This document shows, piece by piece, positions 26,457 through 35,507 of a stretch of 64,000 nt of DNA. Origin of the DNA: CAZTGB01 sp964612965 (lineage in GTDB: Bacteria; Patescibacteriota; Microgenomatia; UBA8517); contig CAZTGB010000001.1 in assembly GCA_964612965.1 (NCBI GenBank), positions 31,270-95,269 on the forward strand, given 5' to 3'. The translations under genes were made by a program, and so were the position numbers. The notes beneath the pieces were generated by a model, which made no database searches, was not told where the DNA came from, and saw only the letters and a program-made list of their open reading frames with translations. Position 1 is the first letter of the stretch. Every line of letters begins with the position of its first letter.

Positions 26457-28082
26457 TTAAGGCTTCAATCCCAAAACACTTCTTGATGCTTGAACCCAAC
26501 CTGGGGTTATACCAGTGCCCCCAGAAGCAACTCTTTGAGCAACATTCAATCCTTCAGCGGCTCCATATAAGCCCACCGTCTTCGCTGGGCCCATAGCCTC
26601 TCCAATCGCCGTCCCATATGCAAATGGTTTACCTGCAATAGCACTTTGTATAATTTCTGCCGTCTTCGGAATAAGTGTCATAACCACAAGACTTACCCCT
26701 ATCCAAAGAAGCCCTGCAAATCCGGCCCCAACAGTTAGAGGGGGAATCCACGAAGATTGTATTTCAGGTAAAACGTTAATATCTATTCCGAACGGAAAAC
26801 TCATGAAGGAAAGAAAGCTGGGGGGAATAGCTGCGGTAAAAGCCTGTGCTAAAAAGAAGTAGGACAAAACATACATAAATCCGACGACTGGAAAAACTGC
26901 CAAATTAGCAGCCAAAGATTTTAGCCATCCTCCCAAACCACCAAAGGGAGTAATCGTTCCCATTAAAATTTGCAGTGGTCCGAGAGCTATCTGAATTATA
27001 ATATTTGCATAAGTTTTTAAAAGAAGCCACATTATTTTAATAATAGCGAAAAATAACACAATCATGGCAATTACTATTAAAATAACACTCAACATAAAAG
27101 CAAGAATTCCTCCTGCAACTTGACCAACAATACCAGGAGCCGTACCTATAAAAAAGCTAAATAAACCAAGAGGAAGATAAAACAAATACTTAATCGATAA
27201 TCCAATAATGCTTCCATTGTTTAATGTATTGAAAATATCGGGGGCACTTAATGTAGAGATATTTGAGTTTGAAAGGAAAGCAGCAAGGAGGCCCATTACT
27301 ACATACATCAAATCAATCATAAAGCCAGCTATAGCATATGAAAAAGTTACAAATATTAAAGCTCCCACTATTTTTGGAATGGCTGACTGAAGCGAAATCA
27401 TGACTTGAGGCGAAATTTTAACCCTAAACATAATCATAAAGGCCATAATTAACGCCACAATAACTATTAGTCCAAAAGACAAATCTCTAAACGCGGTCCA
27501 GAGTTTTTGTACCGGATCTACTGCTTTAAATCCAAATCCTTGGGCATTTGCCTCAGGAACTAAGCGGAACTTAGAAATTTTTTGATGTATATATCCTACT
27601 CCCGAAATTGGTCTTGTAGAAAAGGCGGAAAGAAAAGTTCCGTTGAGTGACGATCGAGGTTTAGATTGAGATTGGGATTGCTCATCAAGAGACTCGATTG
27701 CAGCTTTTATCTCGTCCGCACAGCTCGAAACGTCTGAACCAATGACACATCCCAAGGCTACTTCTCCTTTTTCACCTGAGACACTAAAAATAAGCTTTAA
27801 AATACCATAAAAGACCCATTGGACTTGGGCTGCTGTATACCTTTCACCAAAAATTTCGTTTGGTGGAGAATTTTCTACTTTGTCGTACCATTGACCAAAT
27901 GATTGGTTATACCAGCTTCCCTCAGCTGGGGCCTGGACTTGTGCGTCTTGATCACCAGTAGGAAACGCTTCATCGTCTCCAGGTCGCTGCGCTTTAGTAA
28001 TTAAAAAATTAGGAGCAATAAAGGAAAATAAAATTAGAAAGGACAAAAACGAAAGAATAAATTTTTTTAAGCAGATTGGCAT
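26457..28082 (-). CDS. VirB6/TrbL-like polytopic membrane protein
   Basis: A 541-residue protein with an N-terminal signal or anchor (FILSFLSFLILFSFIAPNFL), a soluble segment of about 150 residues, and seven or more membrane helices from about residue 195 (LSFGLIVIVALIMAFMIMF onward). Layout and neighbours fit the VirB6/TrbL channel component of type IV secretion. It is downstream of the pilin genes and the large Cys-rich protein on the same strand. Sequence identity alone is not decisive, so the call rests partly on context. Confidence 0.72.
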   Translation of the reverse strand: MPICLKKFILSFLSFLILFSFIAPNFLITKAQRPGDDEAFPTGDQDAQVQAPAEGSWYNQSFGQWYDKVENSPPNEIFGERYTAAQVQWVFYGILKLIFSVSGEKGEVALGCVIGSDVSSCADEIKAAIESLDEQSQSQSKPRSSLNGTFLSAFSTRPISGVGYIHQKISKFRLVPEANAQGFGFKAVDPVQKLWTAFRDLSFGLIVIVALIMAFMIMFRVKISPQVMISLQSAIPKIVGALIFVTFSYAIAGFMIDLMYVVMGLLAAFLSNSNISTLSAPDIFNTLNNGSIIGLSIKYLFYLPLGLFSFFIGTAPGIVGQVAGGILAFMLSVILIVIAMIVLFFAIIKIMWLLLKTYANIIIQIALGPLQILMGTITPFGGLGGWLKSLAANLAVFPVVGFMYVLSYFFLAQAFTAAIPPSFLSFMSFPFGIDINVLPEIQSSWIPPLTVGAGFAGLLWIGVSLVVMTLIPKTAEIIQSAIAGKPFAYGTAIGEAMGPAKTVGLYGAAEGLNVAQRVASGGTGITPGWVQASRSVLGLKP

Positions 28083-28130
28083 TAGCTTTATTCTATAGCC
28101 TTAAAGCAAATAATTAAAGACCTGTTTATT

Positions 28131-30716
28131 TTAATAAGGTAGACTCGGTGAACTAGGACAGAAAATAGGGGCCTTTGATGCATATGTAGCCCTCCAATCT
28201 GCATTCAACAAATTAATTTTTAATTGTTCCACATTAAATCCCGATCCAAAAAGTGGGGGAGGGTATGATCCTCCCGGATCAAGAACTGTTACAGGAAATA
28301 ATATATATCCGGGTAAATATCCGTATTCTTGCAGTGCTTGTTCATCAGTTTTTCCAGCGACACAATCATTTCTAAGTGTGTTAACCATACAAGAAATTTT
28401 ATCTTCTATGGTTTGGAGTTGATTAATATTACAACCAAAATGTGATTTAGAAAGTCCTTCTAAATCATCACTCATAAGTCCGCCGTTTTCATTTAATGCA
28501 ATTCCTACCGCCCAGAACGGATTTAGTTTTTTACCATTACATGATGTTGCTGCGGCTGCCTGAATAACTTTGTCATAATAATATGCACCCTTTTTATCTT
28601 TTTCAAATAACCACAGCTTGCAAGAACCTGTTCCTGTTGAAGTTGGGGTACATACACCATTCTCAATAGGCGTTCCATACCCTTTTGGCCTAAGTGCCGT
28701 TTGAATCCCTTTTAAGAAATATTCATATACAGAACCTATATGTGGGAATGTAAGTTGAGCACCCCCACCAGCACCATCTTTTGGGAAATTACTAACTTTA
28801 AATTCAAGTGATCCATTGTTTGGAGTTTCACTTTCTGAACCGTCATACGTAACATTTGACACGGCAGGAATGTCAGCAATGCAGGTTACGGGGGATCCCT
28901 CACCAACTTTTGGAAACATTTTACGAAATGTCGAACCTGAATCAGCTACTGTTGAACTAAATATTTCATCAGCATTAGGAACTTTGATATCGGTTTTAAC
29001 AACCAAATAGACTTCCGCATTACAAACAATACTTTCTTCTGGACATTTTTTGTCCTTGCCCGTGACGGGATCGGTACAAATTTTCTCAACCACTGTTTGA
29101 TGACACAAAGTCTCCGTTATTCGGTATGTTACATCTGGAATTATTATTTCCTTGGTGTCTCCCGGCTCCCTATCTCCCGGGAATAGATTGTCTCCGGGAT
29201 TTGTCCGAACATTAACGGCGGTACAAGCAGCTCCACTACCAGAATCTCCATCGCTCTTAAGTTTTTCAGTTGTTTCAGGCAGCTTTTCGCTTTCATACCC
29301 TTGTGGAATATATGTTGTGTTTAATAAGTCAGATAACTCCTTCACCTCTTTCGTGTGAGCAAAATAAAGCGGGGCACTTTTCTGGTTTTCAGAATCATAT
29401 CCATCACTGTCAATAGCTGTTCCATTAGATGGTTTGAATTGAACATCTAAAATCCTTTCAGCGCCTTTTATGTCAGTTGTATTAGAAAGGGGAATAAAGT
29501 GGTACATTTCAGACCATTCACCATTAACAAAAACATCAGTAGGATCAAGATCTATACAAATTAATTTTTTAATAAAGGGAATAATTACACAAGTTTTTCC
29601 TCTCCATTCGTTGTAGGCTTTTTGATAGTAAATGGATTCTTTAAAAGGCTCTCCATTTTCATCAGACCAGGGAAGTGGTGGTTTTCGCTTGTCCCATATT
29701 GAAGCTAAACCATCACTTACAATTTGTGGTCCTATTCCAGGGGCAATGGCAAGGAATCTACTTAAAGCTCTCTCAAAAGTTCTACTAAGACCTAAATCGT
29801 CTTTATCCCATTCACTTAATCTATACTCTTCACCAGCGTTACAAGGAACGGGGGTAACTGGGCCAATTCCGAACCAATATTTACTTTCAGCACACCCAAC
29901 TATTTGATCATGATTCAATTTACTAGTTTCTTCTTTCCCCGTATCTTCATCTATAAAATCAAGTTCTTCAGAAACATTTTCGATTGATCTTATACGCTCG
30001 GCATCTTGTATTATGGATGGTAGCAGTTTTTTAACAGGTCCTGAAAAGTTAACCGTCTGATCATCGCTTGCTACTCCATATTCAGCTCTGTCATTAACTC
30101 CAGACAAATACCAACTAGCATATTCATTAACTTTTGTAGCATCATCAAATTCATCGACGCCATCGAGAGAATTTCTTACTTGTTCAGTATTTCCCAGAAT
30201 TGGGAACATAGAGTCAGTTAGCTCGACATATAAATTATGTTCTCGAACAAGAAGATCAGGACTGCAAGTAAAATCTATAGTTCCTTGACCAGGTTTAATC
30301 TTACAATCTTTTCTACCTACAACGTCAAAATCCTCAATAAAATTAAGTTCATTGCTACAAAACAAAGCTTTACCCGCGTCCCCACACGGAGCTCCTTGAT
30401 ACGGTCTTAATGAGTGAAATTCAGGATCATCTGTGTCGCTACAAGGAAATTTAATCTTTGGAAAAGCTTCCACGTCAGGTGCTGTTGGAGGAATAGTTGC
30501 CTGAACAGAACCCGGTACTTGGCTGCAACTATTGCCCCCAGGTATTTGGTCACAGCACTGGACACTGCCATCATCTAAATCACAGTGAATTTTTCCTCTT
30601 GGACACTGACCAACAGAATTTACTGGCGCAGAACATGCAGCTTTAGATAAATCAGGAAAAGTAAAACTTAGAGCGATGGCGAATAAAAAAACAACAATTT
30701 TAGACAGATTTTTCAT
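28131..30716 (-). CDS. Large secreted Cys-rich protein with lytic-transglycosylase-like C-terminus
   Basis: An 861-residue protein with a signal peptide (VVFLFAIALSFTFPDLSKA). The first 80 residues or so are Cys-rich (CSAPVNSVGQCPRG, DGSVQCC). A long beta-rich region follows. Near the C-terminus NPFWAVGIALNENGG, followed by a Cys-bridged helical stretch, resembles a goose-lysozyme or SLT-type fold with a possible catalytic Glu. It lies between the pilin array and the VirB6-like gene, so it may form the surface part of the secretion machine or cut the wall. Unusual for its many Cys residues. Confidence 0.6.
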   Translation of the reverse strand: MKNLSKIVVFLFAIALSFTFPDLSKAACSAPVNSVGQCPRGKIHCDLDDGSVQCCDQIPGGNSCSQVPGSVQATIPPTAPDVEAFPKIKFPCSDTDDPEFHSLRPYQGAPCGDAGKALFCSNELNFIEDFDVVGRKDCKIKPGQGTIDFTCSPDLLVREHNLYVELTDSMFPILGNTEQVRNSLDGVDEFDDATKVNEYASWYLSGVNDRAEYGVASDDQTVNFSGPVKKLLPSIIQDAERIRSIENVSEELDFIDEDTGKEETSKLNHDQIVGCAESKYWFGIGPVTPVPCNAGEEYRLSEWDKDDLGLSRTFERALSRFLAIAPGIGPQIVSDGLASIWDKRKPPLPWSDENGEPFKESIYYQKAYNEWRGKTCVIIPFIKKLICIDLDPTDVFVNGEWSEMYHFIPLSNTTDIKGAERILDVQFKPSNGTAIDSDGYDSENQKSAPLYFAHTKEVKELSDLLNTTYIPQGYESEKLPETTEKLKSDGDSGSGAACTAVNVRTNPGDNLFPGDREPGDTKEIIIPDVTYRITETLCHQTVVEKICTDPVTGKDKKCPEESIVCNAEVYLVVKTDIKVPNADEIFSSTVADSGSTFRKMFPKVGEGSPVTCIADIPAVSNVTYDGSESETPNNGSLEFKVSNFPKDGAGGGAQLTFPHIGSVYEYFLKGIQTALRPKGYGTPIENGVCTPTSTGTGSCKLWLFEKDKKGAYYYDKVIQAAAATSCNGKKLNPFWAVGIALNENGGLMSDDLEGLSKSHFGCNINQLQTIEDKISCMVNTLRNDCVAGKTDEQALQEYGYLPGYILFPVTVLDPGGSYPPPLFGSGFNVEQLKINLLNADWRATYASKAPIFCPSSPSLPY

Positions 30717-30739
30717 GAACCCTTTAATTATATACGAAG

Positions 30740-31012
30740 TTAAATAGTTATTTTGAATTGAGTTACTTTAGCTCCGGTTATCTTTTCTATTATTACAAGG
30801 ACCAGATATGAAAGAAGAATTACTAAAAGTCCTCCTATGGCATATGTAATTGTTTTTTTGGCTCCCTCAGCAGCTTTTGGATCCCCACCTGATGTTATGT
30901 ATTTAATTCCGCCCGAAACAAGAAGAATAAAAAGAACAATTCCAGCCAAAGATATTATGGCTCCGACAGCATTTTGGAAAAGTGTTTCTAATTCATTTAA
31001 ACGTGGAGGCAT
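30740..31012 (-). CDS. VirB2-like pilin paralogue 8
   Basis: A 90-residue protein with two membrane helices (AIISLAGIVLFILLVSGGIKYI and AIGGLLVILLSYLVLVII, each shown in part). Between them is the conserved linker SGGDPKAAEGAKKTITYA. This two-helix pattern with a short charged loop is that of VirB2/TrbC-type pilins. It is the last of eight tandem paralogues and is followed by the Cys-rich secreted protein. Confidence 0.75.
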   Translation of the reverse strand: MPPRLNELETLFQNAVGAIISLAGIVLFILLVSGGIKYITSGGDPKAAEGAKKTITYAIGGLLVILLSYLVLVIIEKITGAKVTQFKITI

Positions 31013-31059
31013 ACTAAAACAATTTTAGTGCGAAGAGAGATTAAGAGCAAGGGAGAGAA

Positions 31060-31401
31060 CTACTGTCCGATCGTTGGAATAGTCAGTGAGAAAATATCAA
31101 CCCCAAAGAAAGTCTTGATAAGTGCAAGTATTGCCCAAGCGGCAAAAACGATAACAAGCCCTACAAGTGCGGCTGTAATTTGGTTCCTTGCTCCCTCAGT
31201 TTGCGCTTTGTCTCCACCTGAAGCTATCCATTTAATTCCTCCAATAACTAAGATAAAGAAGAAAACAATTGCAGCTACAACCAAAGTCATTCGAATCAAA
31301 CCTGAGACAATTGAGGGGATAGTTAAGTTTGTAAGAGATGAAAATTCTCCCACATTTTGTTTTAATTCAATTTTATCTTGTGCAAGTAGTACATTAAACA
31401 T
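31060..31401 (-). CDS. VirB2-like pilin paralogue 7
   Basis: A 113-residue two-helix membrane protein with the loop SGGDKAQTEGARNQITAA, close to paralogues 6 and 8. An N-terminal segment of about 35 residues precedes the first helix (VVAAIVFFFILVIGGIKWIA) and is likely exported. Context and loop support a pilin-like secretion subunit. Confidence 0.75.
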   Translation of the reverse strand: MFNVLLAQDKIELKQNVGEFSSLTNLTIPSIVSGLIRMTLVVAAIVFFFILVIGGIKWIASGGDKAQTEGARNQITAALVGLVIVFAAWAILALIKTFFGVDIFSLTIPTIGQ

Positions 31402-31411
31402 ATCTGATTGA

Positions 31412-31732
31412 TTATTGAATTATGAGCGGACCGATGTCAATAGTCAAGATATTTAGACCAAAAAACTTTTCTATGAGTTGAATTACAGCAAAAGCCATAA
31501 AAAGAAGGACAATTCCTATTATCCCATTTGTAAGTTTAGACCGAGCACCCTCAACTGCCTGTTTGTCTCCACCAGATGTCATCCATCCAATAGCCCCCAT
31601 TAAAAAAACTGCAAAAAATATTAAGGATCCCCCTAAAAGAGTTAGTCCAATTAGTTTAGGTAGGAAAAGCGCAAAAAAAGCAGATCCCGTTTTTCCTTGC
31701 AGTGCCGGTCCGAGTACTGGGTTATTAATCAT
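31412..31732 (-). CDS. VirB2-like pilin paralogue 6
   Basis: A product of about 106 residues from ATG 31732. Two membrane helices flank SGGDKQAVEGARSKLTNG, nearly the same loop as in paralogues 5 and 7. It begins in the array's second half, 10 bp before the next gene. Role inferred from the VirB2-like pattern and neighbours. Confidence 0.75.
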   Translation of the reverse strand: MINNPVLGPALQGKTGSAFFALFLPKLIGLTLLGGSLIFFAVFLMGAIGWMTSGGDKQAVEGARSKLTNGIIGIVLLFMAFAVIQLIEKFFGLNILTIDIGPLIIQ

Positions 31733-31763
31733 ATATATAAAATGTGGCAAGACTTATTTACCA

Positions 31764-32126
31764 TTATAGTTTAGAAAATAAAGCCTCCAGATTAAGAATT
31801 CCGAAATCTCCAAAACCAAGTATTATCCCTATTAAATCAATTACAAAGATTGCAACAACTGTAATAACAAGACCAGTTATTCCTGTCACTATTTTTTTAC
31901 GGCTCCCTTCAAGTGCTTGTTTGTCACTTCCTGCTGAAATTATTCCAATCGCCCCAATAAAAAAAACAAAGATAAACCAGATGAAAGCGATTATTGTCAT
32001 AAGGCCAACTGCAGAAGAAAGAAAAGTTGAAAAAGTACCAACCGCGCCATCCGGACCAGTTCCCTCAAGACCTAGCGGGCCATATCCTCTTAAGTCCCCA
32101 AAATCTATTTGTGCTAAGGTTTTCAT
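31764..32126 (-). CDS. VirB2-like pilin paralogue 5
   Basis: A product of about 120 residues from ATG 32126. A Gly-rich N-terminus (GYGPLGLEGTGPDG) precedes two helices and the loop SAGSDKQALEGSRKKIVTG. It heads the second transcription block, downstream of a promoter and hairpin at 32181-32243. Upstream in-frame ATGs would start before the predicted leader ends. Confidence 0.75.
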   Translation of the reverse strand: MKTLAQIDFGDLRGYGPLGLEGTGPDGAVGTFSTFLSSAVGLMTIIAFIWFIFVFFIGAIGIISAGSDKQALEGSRKKIVTGITGLVITVVAIFVIDLIGIILGFGDFGILNLEALFSKL

Positions 32127-32180
32127 GACGTAAGTATACGACATATCAGCGTCCTTGGACACTGTTATATAGTCATCTTA

Positions 32181-32243
32181 AAACAAAATGTCATTTTTTA
32201 CATTTTGTTTGACAAGTATAGAATTCCTATATATCGAAATCAA
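32181..32243 (-). promoter_or_regulatory. Promoter with 5'-terminal hairpin for pilin genes 5-8
   Basis: On the minus strand TTGATT (32238-32243), a 17-bp spacer and TATACT (32215-32220) place the transcription start near 32208. A perfect 11-bp inverted repeat (AAACAAAATGT 32181-32191, ACATTTTGTTT 32200-32210) would then form a hairpin at the very 5' end of the mRNA, which could protect it. Confidence 0.5.
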
Positions 32244-32280
32244 AAAAGATGAACAAATCTATTATTTTGTTTTGAGTTCG

Positions 32281-32634
32281 CTATAACGTTGGAATTACTG
32301 GATTCAAAATAAAGTTTGGATCTTTAAATATTAATTGACCAAAAATAGCTGCAAGTACAAATGCTCCAGCTGCAAAAGCCAGCCCAATTAAAGTTTGATA
32401 AATTTTAGCCCAGGCCCCTGCTACCTTTTTACTATCATCCCCGGCACTCATAAAAGCATACCCTGCCAAAACCAAGTTAATTAAAGCGTAAATTCCAGCT
32501 CCAATAATTAACGTCTTAAGAGCAACATTAAGAAGTTGTCCTAAGTTCTGTCCCGGATTTCCAGTATACCTTGAAAGTCCAGCGGGGGCGGATATATTTC
32601 CAAAGGGATTACTCTGAGCTAAAAGGTTTTTCAT
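32281..32634 (-). CDS. VirB2-like pilin paralogue 4 (divergent)
   Basis: A product of about 117 residues from ATG 32634, 2 nt after the preceding stop. It has two membrane helices (LIIGAGIYALINLVLAGYAF and LIGLAFAAGAFVLAAIFGQL) and the loop MSAGDDSKKVAGAWAKIYQT. The loop differs most from the other copies (Trp, no GGD). Still a two-helix VirB2-type protein by layout. Confidence 0.7.
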   Translation of the reverse strand: MKNLLAQSNPFGNISAPAGLSRYTGNPGQNLGQLLNVALKTLIIGAGIYALINLVLAGYAFMSAGDDSKKVAGAWAKIYQTLIGLAFAAGAFVLAAIFGQLIFKDPNFILNPVIPTL

Positions 32635-32636
32635 GT

Positions 32637-32924
32637 TTATATAATATCGACTCCAATGATTTGTCCAATCAATTTTACTATCCAATAGGAAGCAAATACA
32701 ACAATGAAGCCAATTAGAGCACTTGTTGCTGTTTTTTGAGCCTGTGCCATTTTTTGTGGGTCGTTACCTCCGGCGGACGCAATCATTCCAATTCCACCCA
32801 TTACAAAAAAGACCAGTAAAAGTACACCCGCAACAACAAATGAAATATTAACAAAAAGAGTAACTAAATCAGCAACACTACCCGGGTTATTGAAAGGTGA
32901 TTTGAAAGATGAGTTGATATCCAT
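32637..32924 (-). CDS. VirB2-like pilin paralogue 3
   Basis: A 95-residue protein with two helices around SAGGNDPQKMAQAQKTATSA. The N-terminus is short and polar. It lies 6 bp after paralogue 2 and 2 bp before paralogue 4, so these genes are surely co-transcribed. Confidence 0.75.
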   Translation of the reverse strand: MDINSSFKSPFNNPGSVADLVTLFVNISFVVAGVLLLVFFVMGGIGMIASAGGNDPQKMAQAQKTATSALIGFIVVFASYWIVKLIGQIIGVDII

Positions 32925-32930
32925 TTTTAT

Positions 32931-33242
32931 TTAAAACAAATTAGTAAAAACGTTAATTTTTAGCAAAGTTCCAAGAAGCACCACAATTCCCGCTGAAGTT
33001 AAGACAATAACAAACCCTAAAAGCGCATTTGTAATTTTGGCTTGTGCTGCCTGCATAGCTTTTGGATCACCCTGCGATGTCATTAGTTGCAAGCCCCCGG
33101 AAACCATATAAATTAAAAGTAAAAATCCTGAAATTCCAAAAGCCCATGGGATTGCATTGGTAATTATTCCACCAAGATCACTTGGTACCCCACCTAATCC
33201 GGCACTATTTTGGATAGCGTTTAAATTTAGTTGTGCAATCAT
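32931..33242 (-). CDS. VirB2-like pilin paralogue 2
   Basis: A product of about 103 residues from ATG 33242, following 7 bp after paralogue 1. Two helices (GISGFLLLIYMVSGGLQLM; LLGFVIVLTSAGIVVLLGTL) flank SQGDPKAMQAAQAKITNA. The upstream in-frame start at 33284 lies inside the previous gene and was rejected. Confidence 0.75.
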   Translation of the reverse strand: MIAQLNLNAIQNSAGLGGVPSDLGGIITNAIPWAFGISGFLLLIYMVSGGLQLMTSQGDPKAMQAAQAKITNALLGFVIVLTSAGIVVLLGTLLKINVFTNLF

Positions 33243-33249
33243 GTTTTTG

Positions 33250-33624
33250 TTAAAGCCCAGGAATTTGCAATATTTTAACTCCAATCAAGTTCAATATAAA
33301 TATTGAGAAAACAAGAAGGACCAAACCAGAAAGAGCCGAAGTTAAAAGTTCTTGGCCTGCCTTGAGTCTTTCAGGGTTTCCACTCGAAGTCATAATCATA
33401 AATCCAGCATATACAATCAAAAGGAAGGCAATTCCGCTTCCAACCCCAACAGCCCATCTTAAAAGATCACCCAGGAAAGCTTCTTGAGAGCCTAAAACAT
33501 CGATGCAGCCAATAGCGGTATTAATTCCCGTAGCTCCACAAGTTTGGGCAAGCGCTATTTTAGGGGATGTAAGATTGCCAAATAATACAGTTGCAAATAT
33601 AAGCAATAATAATCTTTTCTTCAT
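33250..33624 (-). CDS. VirB2-like pilin paralogue 1 with signal peptide
   Basis: A product of about 124 residues from ATG 33624 with a clear signal peptide (KKRLLLLIFATVLFGN, cleavage likely after IALA). Two membrane helices follow around the loop SSGNPERLKAGQELLTSA. VirB2 pilins often carry long leader peptides. It is the first gene of the eight-gene array and is divergent from the SpoIID gene. Confidence 0.78.
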   Translation of the reverse strand: MKKRLLLLIFATVLFGNLTSPKIALAQTCGATGINTAIGCIDVLGSQEAFLGDLLRWAVGVGSGIAFLLIVYAGFMIMTSSGNPERLKAGQELLTSALSGLVLLVFSIFILNLIGVKILQIPGL

Positions 33625-33689
33625 TGTCAAATACATTTTAAATCAATTTGGTTAAATACGAAAGACTTGGGCTGGTATAATTTAAAGAC

Positions 33690-35471
33690 ATGAAGTTTAA
33701 AGCGGTTTTAATTATTAGTTTATTTATTTTTGTTGGTTTATTTTTTACTACATCTATCTTTGCTGTTAGTGAAAGTGATTGTCTTAATAAATCAGTAAGT
33801 GAACTCTCTCAAGGGGATATGGATGAATGCATTAATGTAATTTTGCCAAGAATCGCTGCAGCATATGCTCCAGCTCAGGAAAAAAATAAAGCAGAACTTG
33901 CCAACCTCAAAAAGCAAATTGACTCTCTAAATCAAAGAGTCAGTTCAATCTCTAATCAATTAAAACAAACTGAACTTGAAATCGGGCAAAGAGAAGAGGA
34001 TCTGGCCTTCACAAGTGAAATATTTGAAGAAAAAATATCAAATGATTACAGAAGAAGAAGACTGTACGATCCTATTACTCCATTTTTAGTTTCAGATAGC
34101 GCAGCAGATGCATTTCGAGAAAATGCATATCAGCAAATGGCCGCAGATGAAGACAGGAAAACAATTGAAGAATATGGCAATAAACTCTCGTCTTTAAAAA
34201 GTGACAAGGAAAGTCTAGAAAAAAATAAAATCTCTCTAGCTTCTTTGCAGAAAAAAGTTAGTGAGGATGCTAAGTTTTTAGAGAAGGAAGTTGGAAAAGT
34301 TGACAGTTTTCTGGCGGTACTCAGCAGTAAACAGCAAGAAATCTTAAATGCAAAGTTTGCAAGCGCTCCAGTGCCCTTACTGGCTTATACTAGTTTGGGA
34401 GGTTGCTCTAGCGATATTGGTAAATCCTCAGGATTCAGTCCAAGGTATGGTTTTTTTAGTTATGGTGTTCCTAACAAAACAGGTCTCAATCAGTATGGTG
34501 CGAAAGGAAGAGCAGAAGCCGGCCAATCTTTCAATGAAATATTAAATGCATATTACAACAACTTTCAGATAGTAGATTATGGAACTGGATTTAATATTAG
34601 AGTTAATGGTAAGAATCCCTACAATCAGACATTTAACAATGAGACATACAACATAGAAGAGTATTTAAAACATCTTTATGAAATGCCTACTTCTTGGGAC
34701 TCAAAAGCGCTTCAAGCCCAAGCAATAGCGGCACGTTCATACGCTCTTGCTAGAACAAACAATGGACAAAACGCAATTCCACCTGATGAAAGCGGACAAG
34801 TAGTGAAGAAGGAATTAAACGATCAACGATGGATTGATGCGGTAACTGCTACAAGTGGAAAAGTTATGGTTCAAAGCGGTAGTCCAATCTCAGCGTGGTA
34901 CTCTTCAACCCATGGCGGCGTCATTTTAAAGTCAAATCAGATTGGATGGAATGACACTTCTTGGACAAAACAAGGAATAGATACTCCATCTAATTCAGCA
35001 GGAAGTTTCCCAGAATTGAAATCAAATGCGTATGATAAACAATCACCCTGGTTTTTCTGCGATTGGGGTTATAGAAAAGAATATAACAACACCGCTTGGC
35101 TTAAAGAAGACGAGGTCGTCGACATTGCTAACTCATATATCCTTTGGGAAAAGGACAACGGCGCAATTGTTCACTTAAGCCAAACCGACAAACCAACAGG
35201 GGATACATGGGCCGTAGACAGAGTTAGACAGGAAATAATAAATAAAGGTGGATCACCAATAAATTCAATTAGCTCCATAAGTGTGTCATGGAACTCATCT
35301 GGAATTTCGGGGACGATAATCATAAATGGAAAATCTTTTGACGCACAGAAATTTAAGAACCTTTTTAACATAAGAGCCCCTGCGAACATACAAATTAAGC
35401 CAGCTTGTCAGCCCAACTCCAGTCTTTCTTGCGACAAGATGTATGCACTGTATGAGGTTGTTAAAGAATAA
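33690..35471 (+). CDS. SpoIID/LytB-domain secreted protein with coiled-coil N-terminus
   Basis: A 593-residue protein with a signal peptide (VLIISLFIFVGLFFTTSIFA). A long coiled coil (about 65-220) resembles PcsB-type wall proteins. The SpoIID domain is marked by NQYGAKGRAEAGQSFNEIL, KALQAQAIAARSYALA and SAWYSSTHGG. SpoIID proteins are peptidoglycan transglycosylases that act on denuded glycan. An extended -10 (TGGTATAAT, 33673-33681) ends 8 nt before the ATG, pointing to a leaderless mRNA. Confidence 0.87.
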   Translation: MKFKAVLIISLFIFVGLFFTTSIFAVSESDCLNKSVSELSQGDMDECINVILPRIAAAYAPAQEKNKAELANLKKQIDSLNQRVSSISNQLKQTELEIGQREEDLAFTSEIFEEKISNDYRRRRLYDPITPFLVSDSAADAFRENAYQQMAADEDRKTIEEYGNKLSSLKSDKESLEKNKISLASLQKKVSEDAKFLEKEVGKVDSFLAVLSSKQQEILNAKFASAPVPLLAYTSLGGCSSDIGKSSGFSPRYGFFSYGVPNKTGLNQYGAKGRAEAGQSFNEILNAYYNNFQIVDYGTGFNIRVNGKNPYNQTFNNETYNIEEYLKHLYEMPTSWDSKALQAQAIAARSYALARTNNGQNAIPPDESGQVVKKELNDQRWIDAVTATSGKVMVQSGSPISAWYSSTHGGVILKSNQIGWNDTSWTKQGIDTPSNSAGSFPELKSNAYDKQSPWFFCDWGYRKEYNNTAWLKEDEVVDIANSYILWEKDNGAIVHLSQTDKPTGDTWAVDRVRQEIINKGGSPINSISSISVSWNSSGISGTIIINGKSFDAQKFKNLFNIRAPANIQIKPACQPNSSLSCDKMYALYEVVKE

Positions 35472-35507
35472 ATTTCCGTTTTTAACTCAAACTGATATAA
35501 TCGACTC

